64,000 bases of DNA, from assembly GCA_022570795.1 (NCBI GenBank), contig JAKUDP010000006.1, positions 1-64,000 on the forward strand. The letters run 5' to 3'. Of this stretch, positions 63,052 to 64,000 are shown in pieces; the first letter of the stretch is position 1, and each line of letters begins with the position of its first letter. The DNA is from Sphaerulina vaccinii. Its lineage: Eukaryota > Ascomycota > Dothideomycetes > Mycosphaerellales > Mycosphaerellaceae. The position numbers were made by a program, and so were the translations under genes. The notes below the pieces were generated by a model that was not told the DNA's origin, ran no database searches, and saw only the letters and a program-made list of their open reading frames with translations.

Positions 63052-63199
63052 GATCCGAATTGGCCTAATGGTACAGCTTATAAGTCGTCAGCAAAGCTGA
63101 TGCTAGTCCACCACTACTGTTGCTAAAGGCTGAACGACGACCAGATGTTGTACTTGTCGCTACCAGGATGGATCACACGGATCCGAGGACGATTGTTTT
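63052..63199 (+). ncRNA. Pol III-type small RNA gene, array unit 5
   Basis: TATA-like CATACAC at 63021 (-31), A box TGGCCTAATGG at 63061, only a poor B box (GCTGAACGA near 63129), T4 at 63196-63199. Hairpin 2 is intact; the D-arm hairpin is weaker (2 of 4 pairs). The 5' end GATCCG (63052-63057) is perfectly complementary to CGGATC (63178-63183), giving a six-pair terminal stem. 3' block GAGGACGATTGTTTTGC. Length ~148 nt. This is the most diverged unit of the five. Confidence 0.55.
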
Positions 63200-63315
63200 G
63201 CTGCTTACTAACACTTCTCTTTTGCCTTTCGACCGCCTTTTTCATTTCGCCATCAGCCAACGCCAGAGTTGGGATTGAGCCATCATATTCGTGTCGTGGT
63301 AACGACTATCAACCA

Positions 63316-63450
63316 GGGGAAGTGGTCTAATGGTAAGATTCCATCAGCGGTACCTGTAAGAAGTGGCTTAGCCCGATACAGGATTACGTTCAACTTCGCG
63401 TATCAAATCGAGTGCCGTTTGGGATGCGTGTTCGAATCGCGCCTTCTCCA
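63316..63450 (+). tRNA. tRNA-like Pol III gene with a probable insertion (array unit 6)
   Basis: TATA-like CATATT at 63284 (-32), A box TGGTCTAATGG at 63323, B box GTTCGAATC at 63430, T4 at 63461-63464. Acceptor GGGGAAG (63316-63322) pairs fully with CTTCTCC (63443-63449, one G-U), with A as discriminator. D arm GTCT/AGAT pairs 4 of 4, and T arm GCGTG/CGCGC pairs 5 of 5 around TTCGAAT. At 135 nt it is about 60 nt longer than a tRNA; the extra DNA includes the hairpin CCTGTA/TACAGG. The anticodon arm, and so the amino acid, could not be fixed. The first half resembles tRNA-Gly/Pro. It may be an intron-containing tRNA or a tRNA-like RNA. Confidence 0.6.
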
Positions 63451-63532
63451 GGTCTTGTTCTTTTGCTTGTATATGCAAATCGGGTATCATGTTATGTCCA
63501 ATGTCATCGTTCTCCTCTCAAGACATCATTCT

Positions 63533-64000
63533 TCAATCGCCATCAGGATTCAGCAAGACCTCTTCGCTCTCATCATGCTCTTCCGCAACTCGTAATTGCT
63601 CATCCAACTCAGTGACCTCAGGATCCACCTCTTCTCCCAGATCCCGCGACTGGAGAAACACTCGTCCTTCGAGCTGATCTGGAAGATAGTCTTGTACCAC
63701 TCTCCCATCGATGTAGTCAGGATTATACTTGTATTCCTTACCATAGTCCAGCTCCTTCATTAGCTTCGTAGGAGCGTTTCTGAGATGTACCGGAACAGGC
63801 AGACCAGCGACTCCAGGTTCATTCAGCGCTTTGTACGCAGCGTTCAGGCCACGATATGCACGAACAGACTTCGGAGCTAGTGCCAATGCGACCGCGCAAT
63901 GTGCCAGATTGATTCGACATTCCGGCATACCTATAGTCTGAGCAGCGGTGTATGTGGCTGTGGCAAGTGACAGCATCGTGTTGTCGGCTAAGCCCACATC
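63533..64000 (-). CDS. MGS1: MGS1/WRNIP1-type AAA ATPase, C-terminal part (runs off the window)
   Basis: The stop codon is at 63533, and the frame is open to the right edge, so the start and the AAA+ core lie outside. The visible ~155 residues are the MgsA/WRNIP1 C-terminal domain: GMPECRINLAHCAVALALAPKSVRAYRGLNAAY, then PGVAGLPVPVHLRNAPTKLMKEL and YGKEYKYNPDYIDGRVVQDYLPDQLEGRVFL, with an acidic Asp/Glu-rich tail. Family members are DNA-dependent ATPases that act with PCNA and DNA polymerase delta at stalled forks. The 3' end is 83 bp from the array terminator, on the opposite strand. Confidence 0.93.
   Translation of the reverse strand, partial: DVGLADNTMLSLATATYTAAQTIGMPECRINLAHCAVALALAPKSVRAYRGLNAAYKALNEPGVAGLPVPVHLRNAPTKLMKELDYGKEYKYNPDYIDGRVVQDYLPDQLEGRVFLQSRDLGEEVDPEVTELDEQLRVAEEHDESEEVLLNPDGD

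Noticed and set aside
62063..63199. CRISPR-like regular repeat spacing
   Set aside because: Units are ~250 bp apart with Pol III promoter elements and similar but not identical repeats, in fungal nuclear DNA; this is a small-gene array, not a CRISPR.

Overview
The window looks like nuclear DNA of a filamentous ascomycete, probably a Dothideomycete. The evidence is very AT-rich blocks with few CpA/TpG and almost no open frames (the signature of repeat-induced point mutation, RIP), short GT-AG introns of about 50-125 bp, HET-domain genes, a Ty3/Gypsy element, Tad-type LINEs, a Copia LTR, and housekeeping genes of fungal type (NF-X1/FAP1, PPWD1-type cyclophilin, cytochrome c1, MGS1). The class-level assignment is inference.

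Layout. 1-9245 is a RIP-destroyed AT-rich block that still shows a complete Tad-like LINE (gag plus endonuclease/RT/RNase H). About 9246-22090 is a GC-normal island: a Ty3/Gypsy element on the minus strand with gag-protease, pol, a large unfamiliar third ORF (1006 aa) and a further broken ORF. Gag and pol overlap at a textbook -1 slippery heptamer followed by a perfect 8-bp hairpin. 22480-25370 is a second AT-rich block with a (TA)n tract and a pair of ~209-bp inverted repeats. 25370-26343 holds the decayed 5' part of a Copia element and its LTR. 26479-30137 is a non-RIPped but broken Tad-like LINE on the minus strand that ends 172 bp upstream of a HET-domain gene (30310-32295).

From about 33.8 kb onward the window is ordinary gene space: NF-X1 protein and PPWD1 (divergent pair), two F-box-type proteins, several lineage-type hypothetical proteins (one with a 57-bp coding minisatellite, one with an AT-hook tail), a secreted GH79 glycosidase, a DUF1479 protein, a GNAT acetyltransferase, a multi-MLLE protein, cytochrome c1 with four exons, a second HET gene with an in-frame stop, and the 3' end of MGS1 running off the window.

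The most unusual stretch is 62030-63465, between the second HET gene and MGS1. It has six regularly spaced (237-264 bp) units that each look like a small RNA polymerase III gene: a TATA-like element 31-33 bp upstream, an A box, in most units a B box, and a T4 terminator. Units 1-5 give predicted transcripts of 144-148 nt that share a D-arm-like hairpin, a conserved second hairpin and a conserved 3' block. The sixth has tRNA-like acceptor, D and T arms. I do not recognise this RNA family.
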